NCBI GenBank assembly: GCA_973895155.1
Contig: OZ316891.1
Location: forward strand, 10,664,001-10,728,000
Length of the DNA stretch: 64,000 nucleotides
Source: Marsupella aquatica
Taxonomy: Eukaryota; Marchantiophyta
Reading direction: 5' to 3'
Shown: one piece after another, positions 47,989-61,643 of the stretch
Position numbering within the stretch: the first letter of the stretch is position 1
Layout: each line of letters begins with the position of its first letter
Notes under the pieces: model-generated
Seen by the model: only the letters and a program-made list of their open reading frames with translations
Databases searched by the model: none
What the model was told of the DNA's origin: nothing
Translations under genes and position numbers: made by a program

Positions 47989-50900
47989 ATGGGAGATGCA
48001 AAGGGGAAAGGGAAGGGAAAGCAGCAGCCTCCAGTTGCAGAGCAACACAAAGCAGCTAAATCTGAGGCATCCAAAATGGACCCAAAACCTCAGAAGGCAG
48101 CAAGTTCGGACCTCAAAGCCAAGCTGGATCCAAAAAGGCAGAAACCAGAGTCGGATGCAAAATCAAAACCAGGCACAAAGGCCAAGCAAGGAGCAGCATC
48201 GGACCCTAACGCAAAGATGGACCCAGATGCTCAGAAACCTGCTGTGGATGCAAAATCAAAGCTGTCCCCAAAAGGTCAGAAGGAATTGGAAGCCAAAGGA
48301 AAGCTAAATCCAAAAGCGCAGAACACATTGGATAAAAAAGCAAAGGAGAAACTAAATCCAGAGCTGGAAGCGAATCGGGAGGGCGAGGGCGAGCAGGAGA
48401 CACCCGAGGAAACACCATACGTCAACCCCTTCAAGATTGAAAATGTTTATGCTCACTATCTTCAACAGCACCCACCTCCCAAGCCCTGGTCTTTTGACAT
48501 GAGTCCCCCTAGGAGAGCCATCGTCAAACCCATTTTACACCCATTCAAATCGTCCAAAGCATATGTCCATCCTTGGGGAGAGGAGAAAACCAAAGATCCA
48601 GAAACCATAGCAGAAGAGGAACGTCTTGCCAAATTAGAAGCAGACCGGCTTGCCAAGAAGTACATCCGCCCCTGTGGACCTGGAGAGCACCATCACAAGA
48701 GAGTTTCAGTCTACTGCCAACCACACAGGGATCCAATTTATAAGTTAGATATATATGGCAATCCAAAGCTTGACGAAGCAGGGAACCCTATATATGAACC
48801 GATCTACATGTTGAATTCACACGGTAGTATTCTGCTGGACAGTCGAGGCAACCCTGTCCCAGTGTACATTCTAGATTCCGATGGCAATGTGCAGGTAGAT
48901 CCACAGGGCCAGCCCATACCAGGGCCAACCTATATGTTAGATGTAAAAGGCGATGCCCTACTAGACCAGGCAGGGAATCTAATTCCCGAACCAGAGCATG
49001 TTGATTTGTTGGATGCAGAAGGAAATGTGGTACTTGATGAACATGGACTACCAAGACACGAGGCACGGCCTGTTTACATGTTGGATGCACAAGGACATGT
49101 CATGCTAGACAAAGATGGGAATAGGATCCTAGGACGATTTTACAGAGATGTGGAAGGGGATGTTGTGAATAATGCAGAAGGCAAGCCTGTCCATGGACGT
49201 TTTTTATATGGGGAACTAGATGAGGAAGGACAATTAGTGAGGGATATAGGAGGGGATGTCATGTTGGATGCTGAGGGGATTCCCCTTCTTGAGAGACAGG
49301 AAACGGAAGAAGAAAAGAAATTCAGACTGGTACGCTGTCAGATTCCTTTACTCCTGACCACCACTTCAGTTATTTTCTTGATTTTAACGTCCGAGTGTAG
49401 GTCCAATGAACGACGATGCCGTTCGTGAAAGGTAAGAGATGCACCTGTTGTAGAGAGATATGGCTCAGGAAGCCTATACTTCCCTTAAGTTCAGCTGCAT
49501 GAACTTCTTCAGATAGTTTCTTTTCAAATGTATTCTATAGGTTCTCTCTAACGAAATATTTAACTTAAGAGAAGGGGTGATATCTCTGAAATCGTCTCAC
49601 ATACAGGCGCTCGAAGAGGAAGCCAGGAAAGCTAAGGCATTTCAAGATAAACTAGAAATGGACAGGATAATGATGCACACACCTCTACCAAAGAAACCAG
49701 TTCCATGGAGGAAATACTGCAGCACGATGTATCTTCCAAGGAGCCTCAAAACTGTAGTGTATAAAGATCGAGGAACTCCAGGTGACGATTGGAGAAAATT
49801 TGTGAAGCGGTACACCATTGCGGAAATGAATCGTAGAATGGCAGGCCAGCTACATGGAAAGGTCTCTTCGTCCTATTTGTCTTTCTAGTCCACCTAGCTA
49901 CCAAATAAGTCGGAAGTCAACACAATCTCAGCTTCTTTTAGATTTCAACTAAGGTAATAAAACTTCAAGTCAAACATGTAAGACTATCACCGGGTCCAGT
50001 CTGGGTAAACTCTACTAGATGGAATTCATTTGACTTTTCTTTGCTGTTATTGTTTTCATCATGATTGTGTGAAGTTAGAGAAATCTTCTGATCTGTCCGG
50101 TTAAATTTTGCAGACAGCGGTACTTTGGCGCAAATTGCATGAACACGTGACATACTTGCAGAACCCTCGCTATGCTGCTGATTTGAAACAATTTAAGGTG
50201 GCCACTTCATTTCCACACTGACCCTGTTCCTATCAAAGGCCAACAACGTCTAAGTGATGCAATTCAGCTGTTTGCAGAAATGAGTTCAGTTATCTGAAAG
50301 CTCAATCATCCTCCGTGAGTTCAGGCTTTGAGAATTTTCCGATTGTTGGAAAACGAAGAGGGTGAGAGTTACGATCTGATTGATCCTCACGTGCTGTACT
50401 TTGATGGATTTGGTGAGCTTGCTTCATCTATATGAGGATGCCGTGCTGTCTTGAAAACGGGTCACATAAAACAATTAACACTTGCATGAAGAGAGGGTAA
50501 GAGTTGCTGGATCTCCCTCCCCATAAAATTGCTCTTTTAAAGTAAAAGCTAAGCTCTTCCAACACAATTTACGCTTAAGTCCACCATTTAGTTGATCTGG
50601 TTTATTCCAACTAAGGAAAATTGGATTGTCCTGCGGAAAAAATCAGTTCTCTATGCATAATTTTCTGCGAGAAAAATGAAGATAAATGACATTCCGACAA
50701 AAATGGCATGCAGAACCTGGAAACACATATATTCAACACTTGCGCATCTACAACGTCAGCCCTTGGACCCAACGAATCAGGTCCCTCGCTGACCACATTC
50801 CATTTTCCATGTAATCTTAGGCTTGATGATGCTAGTTTATTTTGTGCTCCACATAGATGCTCATCTATGGCGATCAGTAAAGTTCCATTTCCTAAAGCTG

Positions 50901-53900
50901 TTTTTGAAAACCACTGAACCAAAATTCCTTTTGGGAGGTTTAAAATTTTGAAATCAGAAAGGTTGATTGCCGGATCCAAACAGAGTTTTGGAAGTTCCAA
51001 CCATGATGCTGGACTTATAAGCATGAGCAGAGAGTTGTTTCAGAATGTGGGATCGATGGGCAACGAGCCCTGACCATGGTTATCTTAAGCCGTCTGCTCT
51101 TTGAGAAGTTTTTAGGCAAGGAATTCAATGTGCAAGTGAGCATTTGTTCAATGTATCCGCAGTATAAGTATCTAAGACGCAATTTTGTACTTTGTGGTTC
51201 AGAATTGTTGTTAGATTAGATGTACATATTAACCGTGGCTCGATTCTTGCGTTCGCAGGGTTATCAAGCCAGAAACACCGGAGTTCTTCATCACATCGAC
51301 TGAAGAATCCTTTCAGGGGAAGTGCATAGTTTCTGGTCACAAATGTGATTTTGATGTCATATACCAGCCTCCAACAGTATGGGAGTATGAAGACGTAGTA
51401 ACAATAAAGACAGAGATGCAGACTCTTCCTCTTAAATTAGCAGCCATCAACCCATATCCTATCGTGGTGCTTCCTAAATATGTAGACATGGGCCTCTGCC
51501 TATCTGGACACACTATATGTTATCATTACACCTTGACCAGCAAGGGAGCTGGAGCCGAATTCCGCTTTGAGGAGTACGAAACTCCTAATGATTATCACAC
51601 ACCCATTGCAGATCCTCGGTACGATGACCTCAAATGGTCATACATTGACACTAATATCCTATATGTAGCCCCCTTCTTAATCTATCCAAGGACTTTTAAG
51701 ACACAGGCCAATTCAGAACAGGAATTTATAGTTCTATTCCGGCCTCCAAGAGTGGGAGTTTACCACTATATTGTTCAACTTTTGACTAGTACTAATCTGC
51801 ACTGGGAAATCAAGTTCAAGGCTACAGCAGTGGACCTCAAACTCAACTTGCAGAAGATGGAGGGAAAGGATTTTCTTCAAGGACAGGCTGAATTGGGCGT
51901 GAGCTTTGGTGTTGTCACTGTATCTCACAATAGGGTCAAAGAGGTGACAGTGAGGAGCCAGACTCCGATTCCCTTGAAATTCTTCTGGCGTATCCAAGAC
52001 AAGCACTATTGTTTAGATCAGGAGGACGACCCTGAGTGTGCTTGGAAAACCACAGAGAAGAACAGAGAACGGACAATTTATAACCTAAGGGATTTTGTTC
52101 CAGAACCCGAAAATGGATTCTTTGCTGCAGAAAGTGAAACTGCAATAAATTTCAGATTTACTCCATCGGATGTGGCCAACTATAGGCAGGTTGCCTGCCT
52201 ATATGTTGATACTCGGAGGGATTTTCCACTGAGCTCAGATTTGTGGAAGAACTTTAGGGAAACACTAATCTGGGTGGAATATAAGAAGGCCAACTGGCTT
52301 GCCGATCAGATATGGGGTGAGAGAGTCCTTTGGGGAATAGACAGGAGTGCATTTGAATGCAGCGACCAGAAACTCGCACAAACTAATCTCAAAGAAATTG
52401 TATCTAATGTTGATAAGATCTTTCACGCGTCCGAAATTGAAAACTCAGGAACCATATTCAGGATTGCTGAAATAGATTTAGCTGGAGAAGGGACGCAGTT
52501 TGACGTCGAATTCCGCCCAAACTTGTACCAATTCTCTGGAATTCTGACACTTGGAGAGACACATATCGGCCATTTTGACATTGTAAACAACAGCCCCACT
52601 GGTGTTATCTTCGCCTGGGACTGTCCGAAAACTGATTATGGAATTGTAAAAAACGGAGCATATGTGTTCCCTCAAACCGGAAAAATTGGAGCAACAAGCA
52701 CGCAGCAAATTCAAATCACCATGAAGGCAAGAAAAGTCGGAAGAATTGATTTGGAGCTACATTGTTTGATAGAAAGCCCTTACCACAAGGGGAAACTACC
52801 ACTTTCTCTGAAGGTCGAAGGGCACGTTGTTGGACCATCCGTAATTTTATCTCCCTGTGTAATCGATTTCGGTTTGTGCCAGGTTCGCATTCTATCTGTC
52901 CATCCTACTTGTTTGACTTGTGTTGCACCTTAGTTTGATCGGAAAGAAAGAATGCAAGTATCGGCTAACTGTTGCAATACCTGCGATTACATTATAATAA
53001 TGACGGGGAAATGTATACACATTATAGAGTGTAACATTTAGCCTCCACAGATTGTCACTGAGTGTCACCGACCACTACTAATCTGGCTGTTATTCTAATT
53101 TGTTGTCACCCATCAAGAGAAACCACCAACCTCGGAGGCTGGCTAGGTACTAATCAGACTCGAACACATGAAGTCATATTCTCAAAGGAGCCCTGTTTTC
53201 TTATGCTTCCGTGTTGGAAAACTTGCACCTTCACTATGTTTGCATGTTCCTATATTTCTCCTTTTGCATGGATATTTTTTTAAAGAATCATGAACAATTG
53301 ATAGAAACTAATTTTTAATGTCATTTGAAAAGAATCCAACTTCTCGGTACTGAGATACGTGACAGGCCACCGAAACCGGACTGTTTAAGATGATAGTTGA
53401 TTAGAAAATCCAACTAAGACAGTTATTCTGTGTTTTCTCTCTTGGCAGATAGACTCTACTTACTCATTGATGATCACTTTGACAAACAAGAGCGAGTATT
53501 CAGATGCTCCATTCAAATTGTTCTCAACCCGCGATTCACAGATACCATTCTCTTCGCCTTTTGTTGAAGCCTCGCAAATGAATCCTAGTTCTGTCAACAC
53601 AAAGGTTCCGGTTGGAAGTCATCTCTTTGATGACGAGCTACTGCAGAAACCAGTATTGCCTAATCCTCCGCAGCCGCCTTTAGTGACAATTTTGCCTGGA
53701 ACTTCTCAGAACATCCCTGAGTCCCAAGGTTTGCTCGCTGATAACTCAAAACAACAGCCTCCTACAGCAACCATTTCTGAAGCTTTCCTACCAACAACGA
53801 CAACTTCAACTCTTCTTACTAATACCAAGCCATCAACTTTCAGTGCCAAAGCAGAAACAGACCCTTCACTTTCCAGGCCTAAACAAGAACAAGAACCATC

Positions 53901-56900
53901 AAACTCCGCTTCCAAAAAGGAGACAAGGCCTGGCACTTCCTCGAAGAAGGAAGATGAAAGCTCCTCAATATCAAAGCCACACAAAAGTACTTCAAAGACA
54001 GACAAAAAGTCCCCAAAATCCACTTCTGAAATTGGATTACCGGCCTCTCCGGGAGAGCCAGACGGCCCTGAATTTTTAGCACACTCACCTGAAGACCCAC
54101 ATGCTTCGTGCGGACCTGATCATGAAACCCCAATACCTAACCCTTCCCGAAATCCTTTAGACAGAGAGACCTTGCCAGACTTTATTCCGGCACCTCAGGA
54201 AAGAGCTAAGATATCTAGAGCGTATGGAGAAATCTTTCAAGTTTTTAATGATGGAATTACTGAAGCGAAGCTTCCTCCCACAACACTATTTCGGCCAAGA
54301 AATGCACCTCTACCAGCCTTGCAACCATTGAAGCCATTGCCACAGCCTCTAGCAACCGGAATCATGAAAGGAATCTCAGATCTAATTGATAAGAAGATCA
54401 TGCCCAGTATGGAACATTTTAGTCAGGCTGAACCCCCAGACAGGACATTAAAAGACAGGGCAGAACCTTTACCTGGCAAAGAAAATCTGAAGGACCCTGC
54501 ACTGCCTGACCCTGACTCACTTTGCAGACATTCCTCATTTGTCGATACCACAATCTCACACTTGAAAGGACTCTCTAACATGGTTGAGCCTAAAGACCTG
54601 TCTAAAGAGATATCTGAAATTGCTAAAGAGGTAAAGAAGCCATTTTTGGAGAAAATGGGGAACTTAGGCTCATTACCAAAAGATTATGGGCCCTTGGGAC
54701 CTCCAATTTACAGAACCCCAAATCATGTTCCAGTATACGAAGAAGATCTACGGCAAACGCTTATCTTTGAGCCAGATGAGGGCATTATACCAAAAGGCAA
54801 CAAGTCTGTAGCTATTAAGGTTACTCTCACAGGGACAATCTGTGGATTCATGCGTCTTGCCATCGTTTGTGAAATATCGAAAGGATTGTCACCCACACAG
54901 TATGCAATTGCTCGTGCCAACATTGATGCTCCGGAGGCTTGTCTGATTCCCTGTTTCATAGACTTAAGGACCAAGTTTATAAACATCCCTATCACCATTA
55001 ACGTGGTCATAAGAAATTTGAAGGCACTGCCGGCGTGCTTCAACTGGAACTACGGAGACAGGATTGGACAAGTGCGAGACCTTGATGTTGAAGTGATCAA
55101 ACAACGGGGAGAAATTCCACCAAGGCAGGAGTGGGGTTTGACAGTCAACCTGATTCCTCGTAAGCTTGGACCTCTTGATACCATACTCATATGCAAGGTG
55201 TTTAAGATGATAAATCCCTTAGGATTAAAGCTTAAGGCTATTATTGTTGATGCTCGTATCAGCTACCATGTCTTCCGCCCCGATAGAGAGGATGGTCATC
55301 AAAAAGCTGGTCGGAAAGTTGCTCATGAGAGAATTTTATTGCGCCGGCAACAACAAGCCTTGGGAAACCCGGTTGAGGAGGAAGACCCTGACAATTGGGT
55401 TGATCCCCCAGTTCCATGTCTCGATTTTGGTCGAAGGAAAACCCTTGGAAGGGCTCACTGTCTGAAGTTGTTGCTGCGAAACCATTCTCCTATTGAGGTC
55501 AAGGTGCAACTCACTGTTGGCAGATATACAACGGAGCCCCTTGCCTCCCTTGTAAGAGACGAGGCTTGGGTCATCTCATCCTTGACAGAAAGGCTCTCGT
55601 ACTTGATCCCAAATAGAAGAGATCCATTTCAATCAGCCTTCAAACACAATGAAAGGGATAAAAGCAGTGAGTTTCATCTTAACTCACCTGCCCTCACAGA
55701 TCTATCTGATATTCACCTGAAATACTTCAATCAACCGGGAAAACAGAAAATTTGGCGAAGAGCTGAGGGTGCAATGCATGAAGCTCTTATCAAAGAACAT
55801 ATGCCGTTGGCATTCCTTTGTTATCCATCATACACAGGTGTCATAAAACCTTGGAGTGATTGGTCGGTTGAAGTGGTTTGTTTCAGCAATCTGCCTGGGA
55901 ACTATGTGGACGTTCTGACGTCTAAGGTGAGTTACTGTTCTCGTTGTCAATGCCAATCATAGAAGTAGTAGCTTTGTCTGAGAGATTTTGAAAAGGCGAA
56001 ACAAAACTCGAAAGAACATTCTCAAAGTGAAATGTCCAGTACGTGGGAAGTTGCTGTCACGTTCCCAGGGCCTATCAGAATCTTCCTAGATTTAGAGTAC
56101 TTTCTTTCAGTACAATTAAATGCTGTCAAGTACCTCCGGACATATTCATGATCTCCTCGAAAAGATAGCTTCAACGTTCCTCTAGTAGAGCTACCAAGTA
56201 TCTTCAGCTAATTGGAACGTCTTTTTGTCAGCAACAGCTGCAGTCTCTTCATCTGTTGTGCATACTTGAAGTGCACTTCAAATATGGTCACTAATTAATT
56301 TTGCAGGTTGGAAGACTGGATCCAGTAGATCTGCCATTGGAAGTGGAAATAATTGGCACACCACTGGTTGCAAGAAGGAACTGGCTAGAACCCACAGGTT
56401 TACAGCAGCCAGATGATGAGGGAGAAATCACCCTTGTGTGGCAACCTCTTCATGCAGGCCATCATCCTATCACAAGACAGTTCTGGGTCCGGAACAATTC
56501 TCCTTTCCACATGGAACTTAAGTGGGAGTTCAAGAAGCAGGCCACTATTGAAGGAGGAAAATTTGTCACCATGAACTTTATAATTGAAGAGGACAAATTG
56601 ACGCACGCAATAGTCACTCCGCGACCTGAGTGGTATGGACAGGAACTTACCACACAAGTCACTGTCAAGGAGCATATTGGTATTGTATATGACCAGCAGG
56701 TGCATTGTGTCTTCAGAGATTATTTGGAGACAATAGGACCGGAATCTCCTGATGTCCCTTTCATATTGCATCCTGAGAAGCAGGTCCACCTCCTGGCCTT
56801 ATTTCGTCTCAAGGCTATCTTTAGCTATACTGATAACTTGAAATAATCTTTGCAGTTCTGCAACTGCGAATGAGTATCATGTATCACCAAGAGTAATTTC

Positions 56901-59900
56901 GGTAGTTTGCTATGTAAATCGCAATGAAGTGGGAAACGTGTCAAATAGACCAACAGAGCAAATTGAAGCTGTTAAAGTGCATGGAAGCTAACTTTTCTGT
57001 CGTGGGCAGGTAATCCTCGGACACAGTAGCTACCCATTTGAGGTGCAATTCTTTCCAAGATGCGCCGAATCATATTCATTCGTATTGACAGGCTATCACA
57101 GAATCTACGATGGAAATTACAGTGAACGACGGCGTTCAACACAATTTGTTTTTGATAGTACATTTGATCGAAAGGATGATCAGTATGTGTACCGCAGACC
57201 AGAGAAGAAGCATGTGTGTGAACACGTGGTCTCATTTTTCTCGAAAAAACAAGACAGCTTTGTTCATACTCTTGCTCATAAGACTAGTATTCTGGATCCA
57301 GCAGATCCAGAAGTGCTTGCTCTTCAATTGACAGAAGATGGAAACAAACCCAAAAGACTGTCCAGGTTCCATTGCTCAGAGGCCTCCAACTCCAGCTCCA
57401 GCTCTGATGACGAGAAGTCCAAGTTTAAAACAGTAAAATCAAAAAGTGGAGTTAAGATTTTCATAAATGACAAAGATGACACATCCTCTGATCTAGAGGA
57501 CACTGGACCCGTTGAGGGCAGGGCTTCGAAAACAATATTATTTGCTCCCAACACCGATCTTGGTAAGACATAATGTTGGGAATCCATCATGACATTCCCT
57601 GGGCGATAAGATATATCTGCATTACAAGTCTAACATAGGCACTCAAGTCAATAGATCACTGGTATAAGAGGCGATGAGAATTATTTTAAAGTAGGATAAC
57701 TAATAAATTACATTTAGCTACGTGATTATCAAACTTACTTGGAAATGATTATTGCTATGGTTTAGATATGATGATAATATGTAAACTTTTAGTTTAGTCG
57801 GATTGTCTGAAGCATGATTTCGAATATTTCTCGCAGTCAGAAGTAGGGTAAAAGTAATTTAAATTGTTTATGACTGTCATGAGACCTACTCCATGTCCAA
57901 ACGGAGCTTTGGAAGGTAACCAAGAACTTTGGATTTCAGGTGGTGATCAACAGAAGACAAGAAAAAGAGCTTACTCCAAAGTGCATGACATAGCTTACCA
58001 ATCAGAATCAGAAGATGAGGAACCAAAGTACCAGTTTGACATCAGACGGAAGTCCTCCAGGCAGAGAAGGATATCTGTGGGACCTGAGGTGAACTTTGAT
58101 GAGCACTCGGATGACAGTAAAGGTGACATATATGGTCCCCAAGAAAATGACTGGACTGATGTACCAGATGACCAGATTGACTTAGCTGAAACATTTGCAA
58201 CAGATCATTGCAAAGATTTCTACAATTTTGAGGCCATTCGACCTCTACGTGTGTCATTGGAGGCCGTTACCATAGCCCCTAGGTGGGTTTGTTGACCATT
58301 TTCTCTATTCTAGCCCACAGCCAATCATGCCATATCTCTCCACAAAACGGTGATCTCGGAAGATGGCCGGTCTAGGATCTATAACTTTTGTCAGAGTAAC
58401 TTGATGTGTCAAACTTGAAGTTGGAAAGGGACGTCCACGGGAGAGATGTTCAAGGTTCTAAGATTGAGTGGGATTTTGCTCTAAGCTTGTTCTAAGGTCG
58501 GCAATACGAACAATGTCACAGAATGACAGATCTATATCCATGGAAGAAACCAGCTTCATAAGCTTCAAATCCGGACACTTCCAAAAATTCATCCTTTCTG
58601 AAAACTTACGCAGGGTGTGGTCAACTAAAAATATATTCAAATATTGGGCTAGGCTTACAGCTTTTTGTTGAGCTTTTGCGTCACTAATGAACCTTGTCTC
58701 GAACTTGATCTTGCATCATTGGAAGGCTTGCAATTGTGAGCTAGATTGACCGCATTGCTGATGTCATTGAAAAAGGTAGGCGCACATCTTCAGAGCAATC
58801 TTATATATGTCCTCTGACCTCCAAATATTTTCACATATGCAGATTAAAGACACATCTTGATGACTCACTTATGGAGCGATTATGCTTCCAGTGCTTTGGA
58901 AATGAACATCCTGAAAGTAGACTTGACATTCAGAGTCTTTACCTCACGAATATCTACGCCCACACTATTGTTTTCAACACCTTTATTCAAGAACCATTTG
59001 AGCTCTTGACCATTCGGCGTGGTGTACTTCAGCCTAAAGAGCTAGGTGACCAATGCCAGCGAATGTCCCTCTTTCACAGCCAATTAACCCACTTCGAACT
59101 AGAAGCTGGTCATACTCTGCAATTCAACATATCATTCCGGCCAGTTGTGGATGAATGTCTGCTCGATCCCCCTGATGTCGTCATTGACGGCAACTTCCTC
59201 ATCGATTTCATTGATTGCTTACATGAACAGGTGAGAGCTTGCTCCAACTAGACAGAACCTTCGGGCTATGCTTTTCATGTTCATCTACCGCGTCACTTCT
59301 CTGATTATAGAAAAGGATTGGTCTGGTTGTCAAGAGTGTATGTCTGATCAATCCTCTTGGACAACTTTCGTCTAGGGTGTTCCATCTGACGTTTCTGAGC
59401 CTCATAGAAAAACAGGAATTCGTTTCATGTGGTAGAGGCTTTAACAGTCTACCGAAAAAGACCTTGTTGCAAAAACATGTGCATAAGCATCTAATTAATG
59501 GTATCTCTCGGGAATTGTGGTCAGACCGTTCCTCTCCATGCCGATGTCTTCTTTCCAGAGTTAAGACTGGTGACAGACACCCTGAACCTTGGGGACGTGG
59601 TGACTGCCACTTCCACACAAGCTACCGACTTCAGCTTATCAAATCCAAGCCGTCCAGATGCAGAATGGCGAATCGTAACAGATGAAACTCACCAGCAAAC
59701 AATTTCCCTGGCTGCCAATGGTACACCACGAAAATGGGTAAGTTGTAATTGTATCCTACCCTCTACCATGCTCAAGAGAAGTTGCCATGATAAATCCCAG
59801 TCTCTGGATGATTTATTGATTCAGGATTAAACGTAGTCAATGCTTCAATACTAAAAAAAATGTTTTTACCTGGTGGCAGGATGATTCGAAAGGACTTGAC

Positions 59901-60251
59901 AAGATCTGGCCTGTGATATGGTCGGCAAAACCTGAACGAGGAGTTGTACGCGGGCGCAGGGAGAACGAACTCGGAGTGACAAATGAAATTCAGTACTTTA
60001 GGAACAAGTCTGCTGTAACCGTCTCATTCGCGCCGTTTGACAAGGGGGATTACGAATTAGTTATCTGGGTGGAGGTCCGTCTCGGTCGAGGAGTTAGATT
60101 GACGTTGAAAGGTACAGGTATCGATGAGCCTCCAGATTTGCTTCCATCAACGCCTCCTCCAGGAGGGGACAAGAAAGGGAAAGACACAAAGAAAGGAAAA
60201 GGAGAGAAGAAAGTTAAAGATCAACAGAAGGGGAAAAATCCAAAGAAATGA
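47989..60251 (+). CDS. Large MSP/ASH-domain axonemal protein, DLEC1/CFAP81-like
   Basis: Probable axonemal protein of sperm, about 2,740 residues. Exons: 47989-49329, 49607-49861, 50114-50197, 50325-50412, [one unresolved], 51259-52882, 53449-55926, 56307-56783, 57010-57562, 57940-58282, 58843-59230, 59525-59737, 59880-60251. The N terminus is Lys/Pro-rich, then a D-x-x-G-N repeat block (about 249-437). After a helical part come several immunoglobulin-like MSP/ASH modules: V-x-L-P-K-Y-V-D-M-G, RVGVYHYIVQL, then near the C terminus FDKGDYELVIWVEV followed by LKGTG. A long Pro/Ser-rich linker and acidic serine-rich segments (about 57400 and 58010) separate modules; the C terminus is a Lys/Gly tail. 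The tandem-MSP pattern fits DLEC1/CFAP81; HYDIN, CFAP65 and CFAP74 are alternatives. Exon 4 ends in phase 1 and the next starts in phase 2, so a short exon between 50413 and 51258 is missing from this model. It is head to head with CFAP43. Confidence 0.75.
48733..49300 (+). repeat. Coding tandem repeats (D-x-x-G-N type) in the DLEC1-like protein
   Basis: About seven or eight diverged copies of a unit of 25-30 residues with the theme Y-x-L-D-x-x-G-x-x-x-L-D-x-x-G-N-P-I-x-x-P. Examples are LDIYGNPKLDEAGNPI, LDSDGNVQVDPQGQPI, LDAEGNVVLDEHGLP and LDAQGHVMLDKDGN. Each copy holds two D-x-x-G turns. The repeats look like short beta hairpins in series; their function is unknown. Confidence 0.8.
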
Positions 60252-60823
60252 AAGTTGGAAAGACTCGCAATAGTTAATAAACTTCAGCTCGGAATGTGCT
60301 TTACACTGATTGCCTTCAAAGAATCTCGTTTGAGGTGAGCAAATGCCTTTCAATCAAGATTAAGAACGTGAATATCTCAGATGAAAAAGGGATTCGCAAC
60401 CGCCATTACACACAAAATATCCCATCTTCACATGGAGAACAACCTTAGCCATGACCAACATCCACGATGGTATATTAGAAATTGAATCGATGATGGGTAT
60501 ATGTTTCAAAGAATCTTTAAAAAAATGAACAATATCCCACTCAGGGGCCCAGCAACATTCTCTTGTTTATGCTGTGGTCCGCCATAGATCAAAATGGTTG
60601 GAGCATCTGCACATCAGAGACTTGGCCAGGCAACTATGTCTCATCAGCTCTCACTGAGACCTCTGAAGGTCATCTTTTTACTGCTTTAAATGGATGGAAA
60701 ATAACAATCAGCCATTGGGACATGGCAAGCAGTAGGATCTAGCCTTCACCTAACCCATCTGTATCCAAAAGTTAAAAACCATCTTTAGTCACGAAGGTGC
60801 TCAGATCTGCTGCGGAAGTGGGT
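60252..60823. other. Convergent spacer after the DLEC1-like gene
   Basis: Takes the 3' ends of the DLEC1-like gene and the small minus-strand gene. It shows no credible reading frame or repeat; it is the likely place of both 3' UTRs. Confidence 0.5.
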
Positions 60824-61643
60824 CTACCATCCTCTTATACTCAACGCAGTAACAACTCTACCTAAAGTGTTATCAACACCAGCATTCCAAGCATGAATCA
60901 GCTGCTCTTGAGCTTTCCGTCCAAATATGGGTTCCGGTACCTGTTTCAGCCAACAATCACATTCAGAGCCAATCAAAGTGAGCTCAAATTGGATTGTAAT
61001 AGGAATGGTGTGGCCATCTTCTAAACTTGGAGGTCCAACGAAACTTAACCCACTGACATTATCCTCGCTAATGTCATATTGAACTCAGCCTGCTCGTTTC
61101 AGTTATCGGCTGACTTCACATCCATGTTCTTGACCGAGCTTGACAACTGAACAAAACTTTTCTATGAAACTTCGGTCAACTTGGTGACAGTTTGTCGAAT
61201 TCATTCAAGTTCACTTCTCCCATCTAAGCATTTTCAAGCGGTGGTTTAGGATTGATATTCCCCTGTTAGAAAAACTAGAGAGTGAAGCCGCTCGTGCACA
61301 ACAGAACCTTCCCCACCGCGTGAGTCTCCGAATCAACAAGGAACCTATTCATTCGGTCAGAAACACAATGCCGACGACTCGTATTCATCACTACTTCAGC
61401 CTTCCGTTTTCATTTGTTTGGGTTCTCTTATGCACCCGAGGCCGTCGTCTTGACTGGGAGACAGAGAGAAAACCGTAGTTGCGCGGACAAGAAACTTACA
61501 TAGAGTTGAGCCGGCGGCAATTTACCGCCCGAATACACATCGGCAAGAGCACCAGTCGATCGCCACAGGTGTTTCTGTTCGAAAATGAAAGCAGCAAGCC
61601 CGCCCGCAAGTCCCAGAGTGAGCCCCAAAATCCTTTCCTGCAT
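60824..61643 (-). CDS. Small conserved-looking plant protein with one N-terminal membrane segment (86 residues)
   Basis: Two minus-strand exons, 61500-61643 and 60824-60940, are joined in phase 0 with consensus sites (GTAAGT donor, TTTCAG acceptor). The product starts MQERILGLTLGLAGGLAAF: residues 5-20 are a Gly/Leu/Ala-rich membrane span, then FEQKHLWRS. A loop GGKLPPAQLY spans the splice junction. The second exon is a basic-acidic helix (RKAQEQLIHAWNAGVDN) and ends in RGW. The second exon is too short to stand out as an ORF, so the gene is easily missed. Size and layout recall small organelle or ER membrane-assembly proteins such as MICOS-type subunits, but I cannot name the family. Its upstream side faces 61644 onward, and it is convergent with the DLEC1-like gene. 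Confidence 0.65.

Noticed and set aside
49399-49430. A 31-base exon after the first DLEC1-like exon (AG before GTCCAATG, GTAAG after)
   Set aside because: In the required phase it gives a stop at its third codon, while direct splicing from 49329 to 49607 keeps the frame and gives a continuous helix.
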